In this document: positions 55,489-64,000 of the stretch, in pieces
Layout: each line of letters starts with the position of its first letter
Position numbering within the stretch: the stretch's first letter is position 1
Assembly (NCBI GenBank): GCA_037178675.1
Contig: JAYMGJ010000252.1
Coordinates: 1 to 64,000 of the forward strand
Reading direction: 5' to 3'
Source of the DNA: Scleroderma bovista
Taxonomy: Eukaryota > Basidiomycota > Agaricomycetes > Boletales > Sclerodermataceae
DNA length: 64,000 nt
Translations under genes and position numbers: made by a program
Notes under the pieces: generated by a model
Told to the model about the DNA's origin: nothing
The model's input: only the letters and a program-made list of their open reading frames with translations
Database searches by the model: none

Positions 55489-56486
55489 TAATCTTTTAAA
55501 TCTCTGAAAAACGCCTGCATTTCTGCAAACATCATTCCTCTGACCGCATTTAGCCGGTCATCATCCGGCTGGGCTTGCGTTGCCCGTGCTTGTGGTTGCC
55601 CACGACGAGGGCGGTGCGGCTTTGTGCACTCACGTGCAATGTGGCCAAACAGTTGGCAATTGTAGCATTGGGGCCCTTTACCCCTTTGCTGGTTTGTTTC
55701 AGCGGCACCTATGTCCATAGGGACACCACTCCCAGATGCGGCTGAAGACGAATAGTTTTGGCCCTGGTAATATCGGGCTGAGCCTTGCCCTTGGAGGTTG
55801 ATGAGAAAGAGTTCCTGGGCTCTTCCCATCGCGCGAGCAGAGTTAGCAAGGCGGACATACGTGTCCCGATGCATCCCCTGTATATAGATTTGCTCCAAGA
55901 GTTTCCTCTGGAGCACGCGTTCGAGCAGATTGCGAGCATAATCATCCACACACCCTCCCTGATTCTTGAGCGCCTTGAACTGCGCTAAGAAGTCATCAAT
56001 TCTCTGCCTCGGACCCTGCCTAAGGCGGAGAAGCTGGGCACGTGCCCACTCGGTGTTGTTACCGGGGAGAAAGAACCTTTCTATCTCCTCCGAGAAGTCA
56101 TCCCAAGGGGGCCATGCTGGGGGGGGCGCGGGTTGTCCGGCTGGGACGGGCGGGGCGTTGGCGAGGGCCTGGGCTGCCGCCATGCAGCTGTCCAGACGGA
56201 CTTGAGCCCACCGACCAGCTTTTGGGCCAGTAAGCCAAGAGAGTACTGCAGCGGTGACCTGGGCGTCGGTTGCCCCCTCCATCGAGATCTGAAGCCAGAT
56301 TTTGACCTTAGACCACCACTCGTGAAACTTCTGTGGGGAGCCGTCATAACTCCCGGGATCCGCGACCACCTTCTTGCGCGGCAGTGGTGCAGGCTGAGGC
56401 TGTGCAGCCGCAAGGGCCACGATATGTGCTTGGAGGTTAATTTGCCCCTGGATAAGCTGTCCAAGGAGCTGGTTGAGGTCTGCCAT
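55488..56486 (-). CDS. Gypsy gag with CCHC zinc knuckle
   Basis: 332 codons from MADLNQLLGQLIQGQINLQA. Retrotransposon gag core at residues ~45-200 (GSYDGSPQKFHEWWSKVKIW, LSWLTGPKAGRWAQV, FFLPGNNTEWARAQLLRLRQ, RIDDFLAQFKAL). Zinc knuckle CYNCQLFGHIARECTKP at residues ~276-292. A proline-rich loop (PPVPAGQPAPPPAWPPW) is unusual but in frame. No breaks; forms the particle shell and packages RNA. Confidence 0.93.
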   Translation of the reverse strand: MADLNQLLGQLIQGQINLQAHIVALAAAQPQPAPLPRKKVVADPGSYDGSPQKFHEWWSKVKIWLQISMEGATDAQVTAAVLSWLTGPKAGRWAQVRLDSCMAAAQALANAPPVPAGQPAPPPAWPPWDDFSEEIERFFLPGNNTEWARAQLLRLRQGPRQRIDDFLAQFKALKNQGGCVDDYARNLLERVLQRKLLEQIYIQGMHRDTYVRLANSARAMGRAQELFLINLQGQGSARYYQGQNYSSSAASGSGVPMDIGAAETNQQRGKGPQCYNCQLFGHIARECTKPHRPRRGQPQARATQAQPDDDRLNAVRGMMFAEMQAFFRDLKD

Positions 56487-57294
56487 GACGACCTAGTAGG
56501 GGTGGAGACGGGAATAGGGGGTAGGTCTTTGTTTAACTGGTCGAAGACGGGAGGACCGGAACGTGCGGCAGCGAGCGAGCGGGAGGTCTGGCGGGACAGG
56601 AAGGGAACGGTGGAAGCCGAGGAGGACTTGAATTTCGAAGTCGCTGACAAGGCGACTGTAGGCGGCAACCGCGTTGGTAAACTGGAACTCTTCTTCGATC
56701 GCTGACTCCCTTTCTTGTACTTTGACAAGGGTGTCAGGGTGGGGACCGTAAATGATCGCCAAGCACTCCTGTTGCGCTTCAATGAGGTGACGAGGGAAGT
56801 GGCAAGGTATGGTGACTAACATAAGGGGTGACGTAGGAGTAAGGTTACTTGGGACTAGATCCCCACAGGTGTTCCACTAAACTAAGCGTAAGACTTTGTT
56901 CGCCTGTCGCGCTTGCCGGGTCAGGGCAGTGGCACAGCTATGCAAAGAACAAATGGCTAGTGGCTGCAGATCACAAGGTCTACCTCTGCACGGACGCAGG
57001 AACTACTGAGTACGTATGTCTCAATCGCCTTGAGGCTGCGAACCTCTCTTGAACGGGCGCCGACCTTCAGACACCAGGCACGACCCTGGGCTGGTGTACA
57101 GTACGTAAAGGATACGGTGCTAAGAACTCCCAATGCCGAAGCACTACGGGAATGGCACTAAAGGCTGGCCGTGAACGAAACGGAAGGTATGAAGACGAAG
57201 CTCCTTAACCCTGGAGTCCGGGTATAGTTTCCCTTTACTAGGCTGGGGAACAGCACGTGGAAGAACAAGTAGATGGTTTAGATTCGAGCTCAGG

Positions 57295-57664
57295 TGAGAC
57301 GACCCTAGGCAAAACACCAAGGACCCGACCACACACTAAGACTCTGAGAGGATAGGACGCGAGTATCTAGAGCAAAGACCCAAGATGAGCTCGAATGGGG
57401 AGCCTCTGGGTGCTGGATTGCACGGTATATATACTACTATACACGAGGGCTACGCGAGGCTATCCATGAGGCTACATGCAGGTAAAAGGCTATGTAATGA
57501 CATCACTGTGGAGCTAAGGCTATGCGTAATGATGTCAAGGGTGGCAGCGTGTACAGCACGAGGTACAGGTCTAGACTAGGTAGATAAGATAGAGGCTGTA
57601 CAGTAAGATAAGATAAACACTATCTAATCGCAGATTAGATAAGATAAAAAGTTGGACCGTAACA
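57295..57664 (-). repeat. Gypsy 5' LTR (370 bp)
   Basis: Upstream LTR relative to transcription. The leader (57294 down to 56487) follows on the minus strand and contains the region conserved in the remnant at 59939-60203. Confidence 0.95.
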
Positions 57665-57669
57665 TTCTC

Positions 57670-58300
57670 ACCATCGAGAGGCACTTTCGATATCCCAGAG
57701 TTGCTCGACAGGATGTCACTGCTCACCATACACGTTACCAGGGTGCAATGGCACTCTACGTTCACGTTGGGGGCAGGCAGGGATATTCACTGCAGGGGGT
57801 CACAGCACATTCTGGTGGCGTTCAGCTCAGCCAGGGTGCTGTGGTGCTGGAGGTGGCAGGTTTCTCTCCAGTGAAGGCATTCTCGGTGCCAGTGGAGGCA
57901 CTGGAGGCACTGGAGATGGTGTATGGGGAGGATTTATTTGATTAGGCTCTTCCTCAGGAGCCTCTGGTTCCTTGCACTTCGGATTGTCATCCTGCGCTTG
58001 GGGATGTGGGAAGCCATGGTCATGTTCCACATTGTCATCACTGTCAATATCTTCAGGAAGATTCCCTGGTCAATCAGTGGTAGGTTTTGGATTTGCCCTT
58101 CCAAAAGGGTTCTCAAGAGGTTCATGCCTGTTTTTAGGGCAGTGAGGGAAGTGACGCTCATCAAATATGGCATGAGCAGTGGTGAACACTGCATTGGTGG
58201 AGCACATAAACAAGAAGTTGTGCTCATTGCCAGGGGCAACACTGTCATAAGTCATAAGCTCCGATGGGGTGGCCACATCATCGTCATCGTTGTCAACCAT
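57670..58300 (-). pseudogene. Copia pol, continuation across the Gypsy insertion
   Basis: Minus strand: from ~58290 ATPSELMTYDSVAPGNEHNF, FTTAHAIFDERHFPHC (the segment between integrase and reverse transcriptase in Copia proteins), then out of frame RDQRLLRKSLIK and a proline-rich linker (PHTPSPVPPVPPLAPRMPSL). It joins 52097 when the Gypsy element and one TTCTC are removed. The integrase and gag parts are missing; GT-rich repeat DNA replaces them beyond 58300. Confidence 0.7.
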
Positions 58301-58389
58301 GCTGGTGATGGGGTGGTGGTGGTGGTGGCCACATCATTGTCACGTTGGTGGTGGCTATCATTGTTGTCAATGCTGGTGGTGGTGGTGGC
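58240..58389. repeat. GT-rich low-complexity block
   Basis: CATCGTCATCGTTGTCAACC, GGTGGTGGTGGTGG. Interrupted at 58390 by a solo LTR; the block resumes briefly at 58700-58745 (GTTGACGCTGGTGGTGG). Confidence 0.8.
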
Positions 58390-58699
58390 TGTTGTAAATT
58401 AACCAGCACATGTTACTAGGTACTTAGGCACGTGACTGTGTGGCTTACATAAGCCTTCCTAGTGTACATACACAGTAGTATTTTTCTATTAGTCCCTCAG
58501 TAGCTTGACCATCTACTGAGGGTAAGTAGTCCACACACACTCATTCTTACTCATACTAACTTGTAGTAGTTACTACAGGTATTACTCTAATACAGTAGCT
58601 TGAATATCTACTGAGGTTACTACAGGGTTACCAACATCCTTTCTACAGCTTCTGTCCCTTAGGTCCACTGCAGCAACCCCCCACACACTTTTTTCAAGA
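58390..58699 (+). mobile_element. Solo LTR B, 310 bp
   Basis: Starts TGTTGTAAATTAACCAGCAC and ends CACTTTTTTCAAGA, the same family as 39686-39948 but in opposite orientation and ~47 bases longer. The flanks GTGGC and GTGAC are possible target duplications with one mismatch. Confidence 0.75.
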
Positions 58700-58745
58700 G
58701 TGACTGTTATCGTTGACGCTGGTGGTGGTGCTGGTGGTGGTGGAA

Positions 58746-59149
58746 GGAGTGAAATTGAATAAAATTTTGAAGTATGCATGTATGCATGTATTTGTCTATG
58801 TGATTATATCAGCATATTGAACTACCAACATTTCCTAATATTATTTACCACTTTGCTATGAAAAGATAACAATGTGTTTGGGTGGCTGCTCCCTCAGATG
58901 AGGTGCATTCGACCCAGGGACTTCTGGAGGTCTGGCAAGGCTCCCAAGGACTAAGGAGACTAAGAAACTAGAGAGTGGGAGGGTGGTTCAGTCACTCCAA
59001 GACTGAGCTCAAAGATATACACTGAAGAGAAGGATATTGCTTAGTAAGCTAAGTACAAGCCTACATAGCTAAGGTAAGAGTCCAGTATCAGTACTACCAA
59101 TCTACACACCCAGAGACAGGACTGTCTCTACAGCTACCTGCCTCACTGA
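58746..59149. other. Spacer, no gene seen
   Basis: AT-rich up to 58870, then unique sequence. No motif in any frame. Confidence 0.35.
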
Positions 59150-59720
59150 CAGCCACCACCACACCATCATGTGTTGACCACCACCCCAAACAACAGCGAT
59201 GACACTGACCACCACCACCAGCATCTTGGCCAACGACAACAGCCACCCCACCACCACCCATCACCACCAGCATCGACAATGACAATGACCCCACCACCAG
59301 CATGGTCAATGCAACCACCACCACCTGCGTCAACAATGTCAATGTCAACGAGCCCATCACCATCATCATCAATGTGACCACCATCACCCATCACTGCCAG
59401 TGTTGCCATTGTTGTCATTGTCATTGTCTTCATCACCACTTGCGTCAATGTCAACGACCTACCACCAGTGTTGTCGACACAGCCACCGACAATGTTGATG
59501 TCACCCCCACGATCAGCATGGTCAACATGACCACCACCACTTGTGTCCATGAATGATGACCCACCACCAGTGTCATCGATGTGGCCACCAATGATGACAT
59601 CCCCACCACCAATGCAATGGTAATGGCCACAACAGCCACCAGTGCATCGACGACGACAATGCTGACCACCACCAGTGCAATGACAACAACAATGACAACA
59701 AATAAATTTATTACTTAGTT
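59150..59720. repeat. AC-rich low-complexity block
   Basis: ACCACCACC, GTCAACAATGTCAATGTCAA and CACCACCAGTG words, complementary in style to 58240-58389 and related to 48890-49560. Confidence 0.8.
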
Positions 59721-59938
59721 TACTTAGAACTTGCATCACTTTGGAATAAAATTCATTTGTCTCAATAGTTTTGTGTGATCTTTTTTTTATTGATGTGTTT
59801 TATAAGTTGCTACTTGTGTGTACTCTACTGGAGTATCTGTCACTGTTGTGCAATGCTGGGCCAGTCTGTTGTCACTGTGTAAGCCTGGGCCAGACTTGCC
59901 AAACTGGGTGCTCAGCTAAGCAAAAGGGCTGGTTTGTT
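59721..59938. other. Spacer, no gene seen
   Basis: AT-rich, then weakly similar to the Gypsy leader around 56910-57025 (CTTGCC, CAGCTAAGCAAA). Confidence 0.3.
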
Positions 59939-60573
59939 GATGAGGCTTTGAACCTCTCTTGAATGGGCACTGCTCTTCAGACACCAGGCACAACCCTGGG
60001 CTGGTGTACAGTACATAAAAATACAGTGCTAAAAACTCCCAAATCCAAATGGGCTACAGGGAATGGAACTAAAGGCTGACTGTGTACAAAACACAAGGGG
60101 TATGAAAGTGAAGTTCCTTAACCCTGGAGTCCAGGTATAGTTGTCTTATAAGGCTAGACAAGCACATAGTAGAGTGAAGTAGATGGTTAGATTTGAGCTC
60201 AGGTGAGACAACCCTAGGCAAAACACCAAGGACCCAACTACATGCTAAGTTTTGAGAGGAATAGGATGTGAGCCTTCTAGAGCAAAGACCCAAAATGAGC
60301 TCAAATGGAGAGCCTCTGGGTGCTGGATTGCACTGTATATATACTACTGTACATGAGGGCTACACAAGGCTATTCATGAGGCTACATACTGTGCAAAGCT
60401 ATGTTAGTGATATCATAGTGGAGTTAAGGCTATGCAGAATGACATCAAGAGAGGCAGCATGTACAGCATGAGGCACAGGTCTAGACTAGGTAGATAAGAT
60501 ACAGCTGTACACTAAGATAAGATAAACACTATCTAACCATGGATTAGATAAGATAAAAAGTTGGTCTGTTACA
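59939..60573 (-). mobile_element. Old truncated Gypsy copy: leader plus 5' LTR
   Basis: 59939-60203 matches the Gypsy leader at 57031-57294, and 60204-60573 is a 370-base LTR of the same family. Gag and pol are absent. Most CpGs of the young LTR are TpG or CpA here, e.g. TGAGACGACC to TGAGACAACC, GGACGCGAG to GGATGTGAG, GCACGGTATA to GCACTGTATA. Confidence 0.88.
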
Positions 60574-60791
60574 TACATACACAAGAATTATATCTAAGGA
60601 CCATGGGAACACCAAAAAACTGCTGCCAAGGGTGTGGTTGTGACACTATCTAACCTACATTTTAAGTAACTTGCACAAAACAAAAGAATTGAACATAAAC
60701 ATGAATTTCATACATATTGTTACAATGAAATGAGAAGACCTTATGAATGAAGTATACAATGAAAGAAATATAAAAACATAAATAACAATAG
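60574..60791. other. Spacer, no gene seen
   Basis: AT-rich, presumably the 3' flank of the WD40 pseudogene on the minus strand. Confidence 0.3.
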
Positions 60792-62411
60792 TCATTTTCC
60801 TACATGCCTCAGATAGTTACACTCTACCCACCTAGAACCATGAACCATCCTGCTCAAGTCAAGCTTGGTATGTTTTCCAATAACAAATAGCATATAGGAT
60901 GAATATAATGATGGTCTTGGCATATATGATGGAACCCACAGAAGCAAATGATCTTCTGAGCTAATAATCCATCCACCACTGTCTAAGTCCACTAAAGTCC
61001 TCACATTAAATTCAGTTTCTTGGATATACACATTGGAATCCATCAATGCATGAGATGGGTCTGAAGAGTAGCAGAGTGAGTGAGGAGTCTATCTTGGCAT
61101 ATTGTCAGAATACAGATTGACTACAACATCTGTGGGACAATCCCACAAACATATGGTCTTGTCTTCAGAACCTGATGCAATCCTCTTGCCATCTGGCGAG
61201 AATGCTACTGACCATATTAGGTCAGTGTGTCCTGTGAGAGGGCTACCTAACTGCAGCCCAGTCTCAGCATCCCACAAACATATGGTCTTGTCATGGGAAC
61301 CTGATGCAATCCTCTTTCCATTTGCTGAGAATGCTACTGAGGATACTGAGTCAGTGTGTCCTGTGAGAGGGCTACTACCCAGCTGCAGTCCAGTCTCAGT
61401 ATCCCACAAATATATGGTATTGTCATAGGAACCTGATGCAATCCTCTTGCCATTTGGTGAGAATGCCACTGAGCGTACTATGTCAGTATGTCCTGTGAGA
61501 GGGCTACCTAGCTGCAGTCTGGTCTCAGCATTCCATAGACATATGGTCTTGTCATAGGAACCTGATGCAATCATCTTGCTATCTGGTGAGAATGCCACTG
61601 AACGTATTGAGTCAGTGTGTCCTGTGAGAGAGCTACCCAGCTGCAGTCCAGTCTCAGCATCCCACAAACATATGGTCTTGTCTTCAGAACCTGATGCAAT
61701 CCTCTTTCCATCTGGTGAGAATGCCACTGACCATACTGAGTCAGTGTGTTCTTTGAGAGGGCTACCCAGCTGCAGTTGAGTCTCAGCATCCCACAAACAT
61801 ATAGTCTTGTCATAGGAACCTGATGCAATTATCTTGCCATTTGGTGAGAATGTCACTGAGTATACTGAGTGAGTGTGCCCTGTAAGAGGGCTACCCAGCT
61901 GCAGTCCAGTCTCATTATCCCATAAACATATGGTCTTGTCTTCAGAACCTGACACAATCCTCTTGCCATCTGGTGAGAATGCCACTGACCATACTGAGTC
62001 AGTGTGTCCTGTGAAAGGGCTCCCCAACTGAAGTCCAGTCTCAGCATCCCACAAACATATGGTCTTGTCTTCAGAACCTGATGCAATCCTCTTTCTATCT
62101 GGTGAGAATGCCACTGACCATACTGAGTCAGTGTGTCCTGTGAGAGGGCTCCCCAACTGAAGTCCAGTCTCAGCATCCCACAAACATAGGGTATTGTCTT
62201 CAGAACCTGATGCAATCCTCTTTCCATCTGGTGAGAATGCCACTGACCATACTGAGTCAGTGTGCCCTGTGAGAGGGCTACCCAGCTGCAGTCCAGTCTC
62301 AGCATCCCACAAACATACAGTCTTGTCTTCAGACCCTGATGTAATCCTCTTTCCATCTGGTGAGAATGTGACAAAGGTCACACAATTATCATGTCCGAGG
62401 AAGAGAAGCAA
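60792..62411 (-). pseudogene. Second WD40 (NWD-type) array, 5'-truncated with one in-frame stop
   Basis: On the minus strand, ten WD40 repeats (GHTDSVWSVAFSPDGKRIAS, GSEDKTICLWDAETGLQLGS) are followed by CPTDVVVNLYSDNMPR, a TAG at 61089-61091, and in the same frame the C-terminal cap (DPSHALMDSNVY, EDHLLLWVPSYMPRPSLY, LDLSRMVHGSRWVECN) to the stop at 60792. Relative to the gene at 34660 it lacks the NACHT part, the helical linker and at least the first repeats. The homology stops at ~62398, where the transposase gene on the other strand begins. Repeats are more diverged from each other than in the first array. Not functional as a receptor. Confidence 0.85.
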
Positions 62412-64000
62412 TGCCTACGAGCTTCCAGAGCAGACCGACCGTCTGTCCATACCGCCCGCACAGCCACCATCCAAGCCATGGTCAAAAGACGGCTTGAGAC
62501 AGTCGAGGACACTCGTCACCGTGTGGGACGTCGCAAATGGGCTCGCACCCAGAACATCATGAGTCGTTTCCATTCCGTCTACTGTGATACTAACCTCGAG
62601 ATTATGGTATCTATTGTAGGAACCCCCAGGAACACCTGATCGTCCGCCTCGAACACCCTTAGAGGATGACCTTGAGGTGCGTCGCCCCCATCAGCTGGAG
62701 TCTTTCTGTTTGTACTGACGTCTACTGTAGGAACCACCACGCATGCCCGACCATCTGCCCCAGATGCCTCCAAGGGACTATCACGGCGAGGTATGTCGTT
62801 TACTGACTGCTTCGCACACTGACACTGACATCCATTGTAGGAACCACCACGCACGCCCGACCATCTGCCCCAGATGCCTCCAAGGGACTTTCATGGCGAG
62901 GTATGTCGTTTATCGACTGCTTCGCACACCGACACTGACATCCATTGTAGGAACCACCACACACGCCTGACCATCTGCCCCAGACGCCTCCAAGGGACTT
63001 TCATGGCGAGGTATGTCGTTTACCGACTGCTTCGCACACCGACACTGACATCCATTGTAGGAACCACCACACACGCCCGACCATCTGCCCCAGATGCCTC
63101 CAAGGGACTTTCATGGCGAGGTATGTCGTTTACCGACTGCTTCGCACACCGACACTGACATCCATTGTAGGAACCACCACACACGCCCGACCATCCACGC
63201 CCGATGCCTCCAAGGGACTATCACGGCGAGGTATGTGGTTTACCGACTGCTTCGCACACCGACACTGACATCCATTGTAGGAACCACCACACACGCCCAA
63301 CCATCCATGCACGCCCAACCATCCACGCACGCCCGACCACCCACGCACGCCCGACTATCCACGCACGCCTGACCATCCACACACGCCCGACCACCCACGC
63401 ACGCCTGACCATCTGCCCCAGACGCCTCCGGGGGATCGTGGGGATATCCCGCGAATCAACATAGAGTATCAATGAAGGCAATGTCCTATTGTTGATATTG
63501 CAGCTTTAGCAGCCACAGCCAACCTTCCCTCCATGCGCCACACCATGGCCTTTATAATGGCCCTCAAGAATGCCTCACTCAACGATCCAGTTGCTAACCT
63601 CAGTGCAGATGCACTCGAGCGGTTTATGGAACCCTCCTGATGAAGTCATTTTGCATCGACAATCCAGGCACGCGGTTCTCCATCGCAACATATCTCGCCC
63701 TCGGAAAATACCTCTCAAATCGCGTATAAATCGTGTCTGTCAAGCAGCAAGGATCGCCTTTACCGGCGCTCTCGGTGGAGACAACATTTTGAGTTTTCAC
63801 AACGTTGAAAAACTCATCGCTTCGTATACTGGTGTCATCTCCATCGAACATGACATGTGTCGTAATACATGCATCACGTATACCGGTCCATTCGCCCATC
63901 TCGATACGTGCCCAACGTGCACCACATCTCGCTGGAAGGAGGAGATGTTTCAGGGAACGCATGGGCGGTCCAAGGTCGCCGCTCAAACATTCACAACAAT
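62391..64000 (+). CDS. Tnp2/CACTA (Plavaka-like) transposase, 5' part, runs off the window
   Basis: Exon 1 62391-62576 (MSEEEKQCLRASRADRP, VKRRLETVEDTRHRVGRRKW) is followed by a tandem exon array (see 62620-63463). Then comes ALAATANLPSMRHTMAFIMA, LNDPVANLSADALERFMEP (63503-63640), IDNPGTRFSIATYLALGKYL (~63655-63715) and a long open stretch to the edge (ARIAFTGALGGDNILSFHNV, EHDMCRNTCITYTGPFAHLD, TCPTCTTSRW). The last cysteine motif and the preceding block fit the N-terminal region of agaricomycete Tnp2-type transposases. The catalytic domain would lie beyond 64000. Joins at 63464-63503 and 63640-63740 are not solved and may be introns or frameshifts. The start lies exactly at the WD40 breakpoint, so the true N-terminus may be lost. 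Confidence 0.65.
62620..63463 (+). repeat. Tandem exon-plus-intron array, 110-bp unit
   Basis: GAACCACCAC recurs at 62731, 62841, 62951, 63061, 63171 and 63281, exactly 110 bases apart. Each unit is a 60-base open exon (EPPHTPDHLPQMPPRDFHGE) followed by a 50-base GTATGT...TTGTAG intron with a CTGAC branch-point-like word. A degenerate first unit has a 57-base exon (62620-62676) and a 54-base intron. All exons are phase 0 and stop-free. The last exon (63281 on) replaces the intron unit with six tandem HPRTPD-type repeats of 18 bases. Confidence 0.92.

Larger units (their letters stand above)
52103..57664 (-). mobile_element. Ty3/Gypsy chromodomain retrotransposon, young but internally deleted
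   Basis: Flanked by perfect 5-bp target duplications TTCTC (52098-52102 and 57665-57669). LTRs at 52103-52472 and 57295-57664 are each 370 bases and differ at six positions. Transcription is leftwards: 5' LTR, leader, gag, pol, chromodomain, purine tract (complement of ACTCCCCCCTC, ~52476) and 3' LTR. The start of the LTR in coding orientation is TGTTACGGTCC. A deletion joins RNase H to the end of integrase, so the copy cannot be autonomous. It inserted into the older Copia element. Confidence 0.95.

Noticed and set aside
1..64000. tRNA, rRNA or other structured RNA genes
   Set aside because: No stretch with tRNA box A/box B spacing or rRNA-like sequence was noticed by reading; a covariance-model search would be needed to exclude them.

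Overview
The window reads as nuclear DNA of a filamentous basidiomycete, most likely an Agaricomycete. Genes are split by many 43-66 bp GT...AG introns. It carries KDZ transposases with N-terminal CxC2-type cysteine clusters, TET/JBP dioxygenases, a Helitron DUF6570-like fragment, Copia and chromodomain Gypsy retroelements, a Tnp2/CACTA-type transposase and NACHT-type WD40 arrays with near-identical repeats. Nothing bacterial is seen. Almost every gene belongs to, or sits beside, a mobile element, so this is a repeat-rich accessory region. Splice models were built by hand from reading frames, splice signals and agreement between paralogues.

Layout. 1-1.64 kb: broken transposon-type genes. 1.9-3.7 kb: GT-rich low-complexity DNA. 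4.0-14.5 kb: a KDZ/TET locus with an unknown three-exon gene (minus), a divergent TET/JBP gene (plus), a 0.9 kb inverted-repeat element, a KDZ transposase gene (minus, one in-frame stop) and a small basic/acidic gene (plus). 14.5-16.6 kb: a long array of phased GGCC sites. 17.0-21.9 kb: two minus-strand genes, one starting with an almost exact histone H3 tail. 24.7-29.8 kb: a second KDZ/TET locus with both genes intact on the plus strand (372 and 1050 codons by hand splicing), again followed by a GGCC array. 32.3-32.9 kb: a small C2H2-like zinc-finger gene. 33.0-34.6 kb: a third GGCC array, leading straight into a NACHT-less WD40 gene with 17 repeats and one stop (34.7-37.9 kb).

38.4-43.7 kb is an older, CpG-depleted copy of the 4.0-6.8 kb segment, split by LTR-like insertions. 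46.1-50.4 kb is a 4.3 kb palindromic element. 50.4-58.3 kb is a dead Copia element cut in two by a younger Gypsy element (52103-57664) with perfect TTCTC target duplications and 98% identical LTRs. 58.2-60.6 kb holds more satellite-like DNA, a solo LTR and an old Gypsy remnant. 60.8-62.4 kb is a second, minus-strand WD40 pseudogene. It abuts a Tnp2-like transposase gene (62.4 kb to the right edge) whose 5' half consists of tandem 110 bp units, each one 60-base exon plus one 50-base intron.

How the parts fit: the TET/JBP enzymes should oxidise 5-methylcytosine and travel with the KDZ transposases. Old repeat copies show CpG to TpG/CpA decay, as expected if repeats here are cytosine-methylated. 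The GGCC arrays (most sites are CGGCC, so CpG-rich) lie beside each KDZ/TET locus and could be transposase-binding or methylation-controlled DNA; that is inference.
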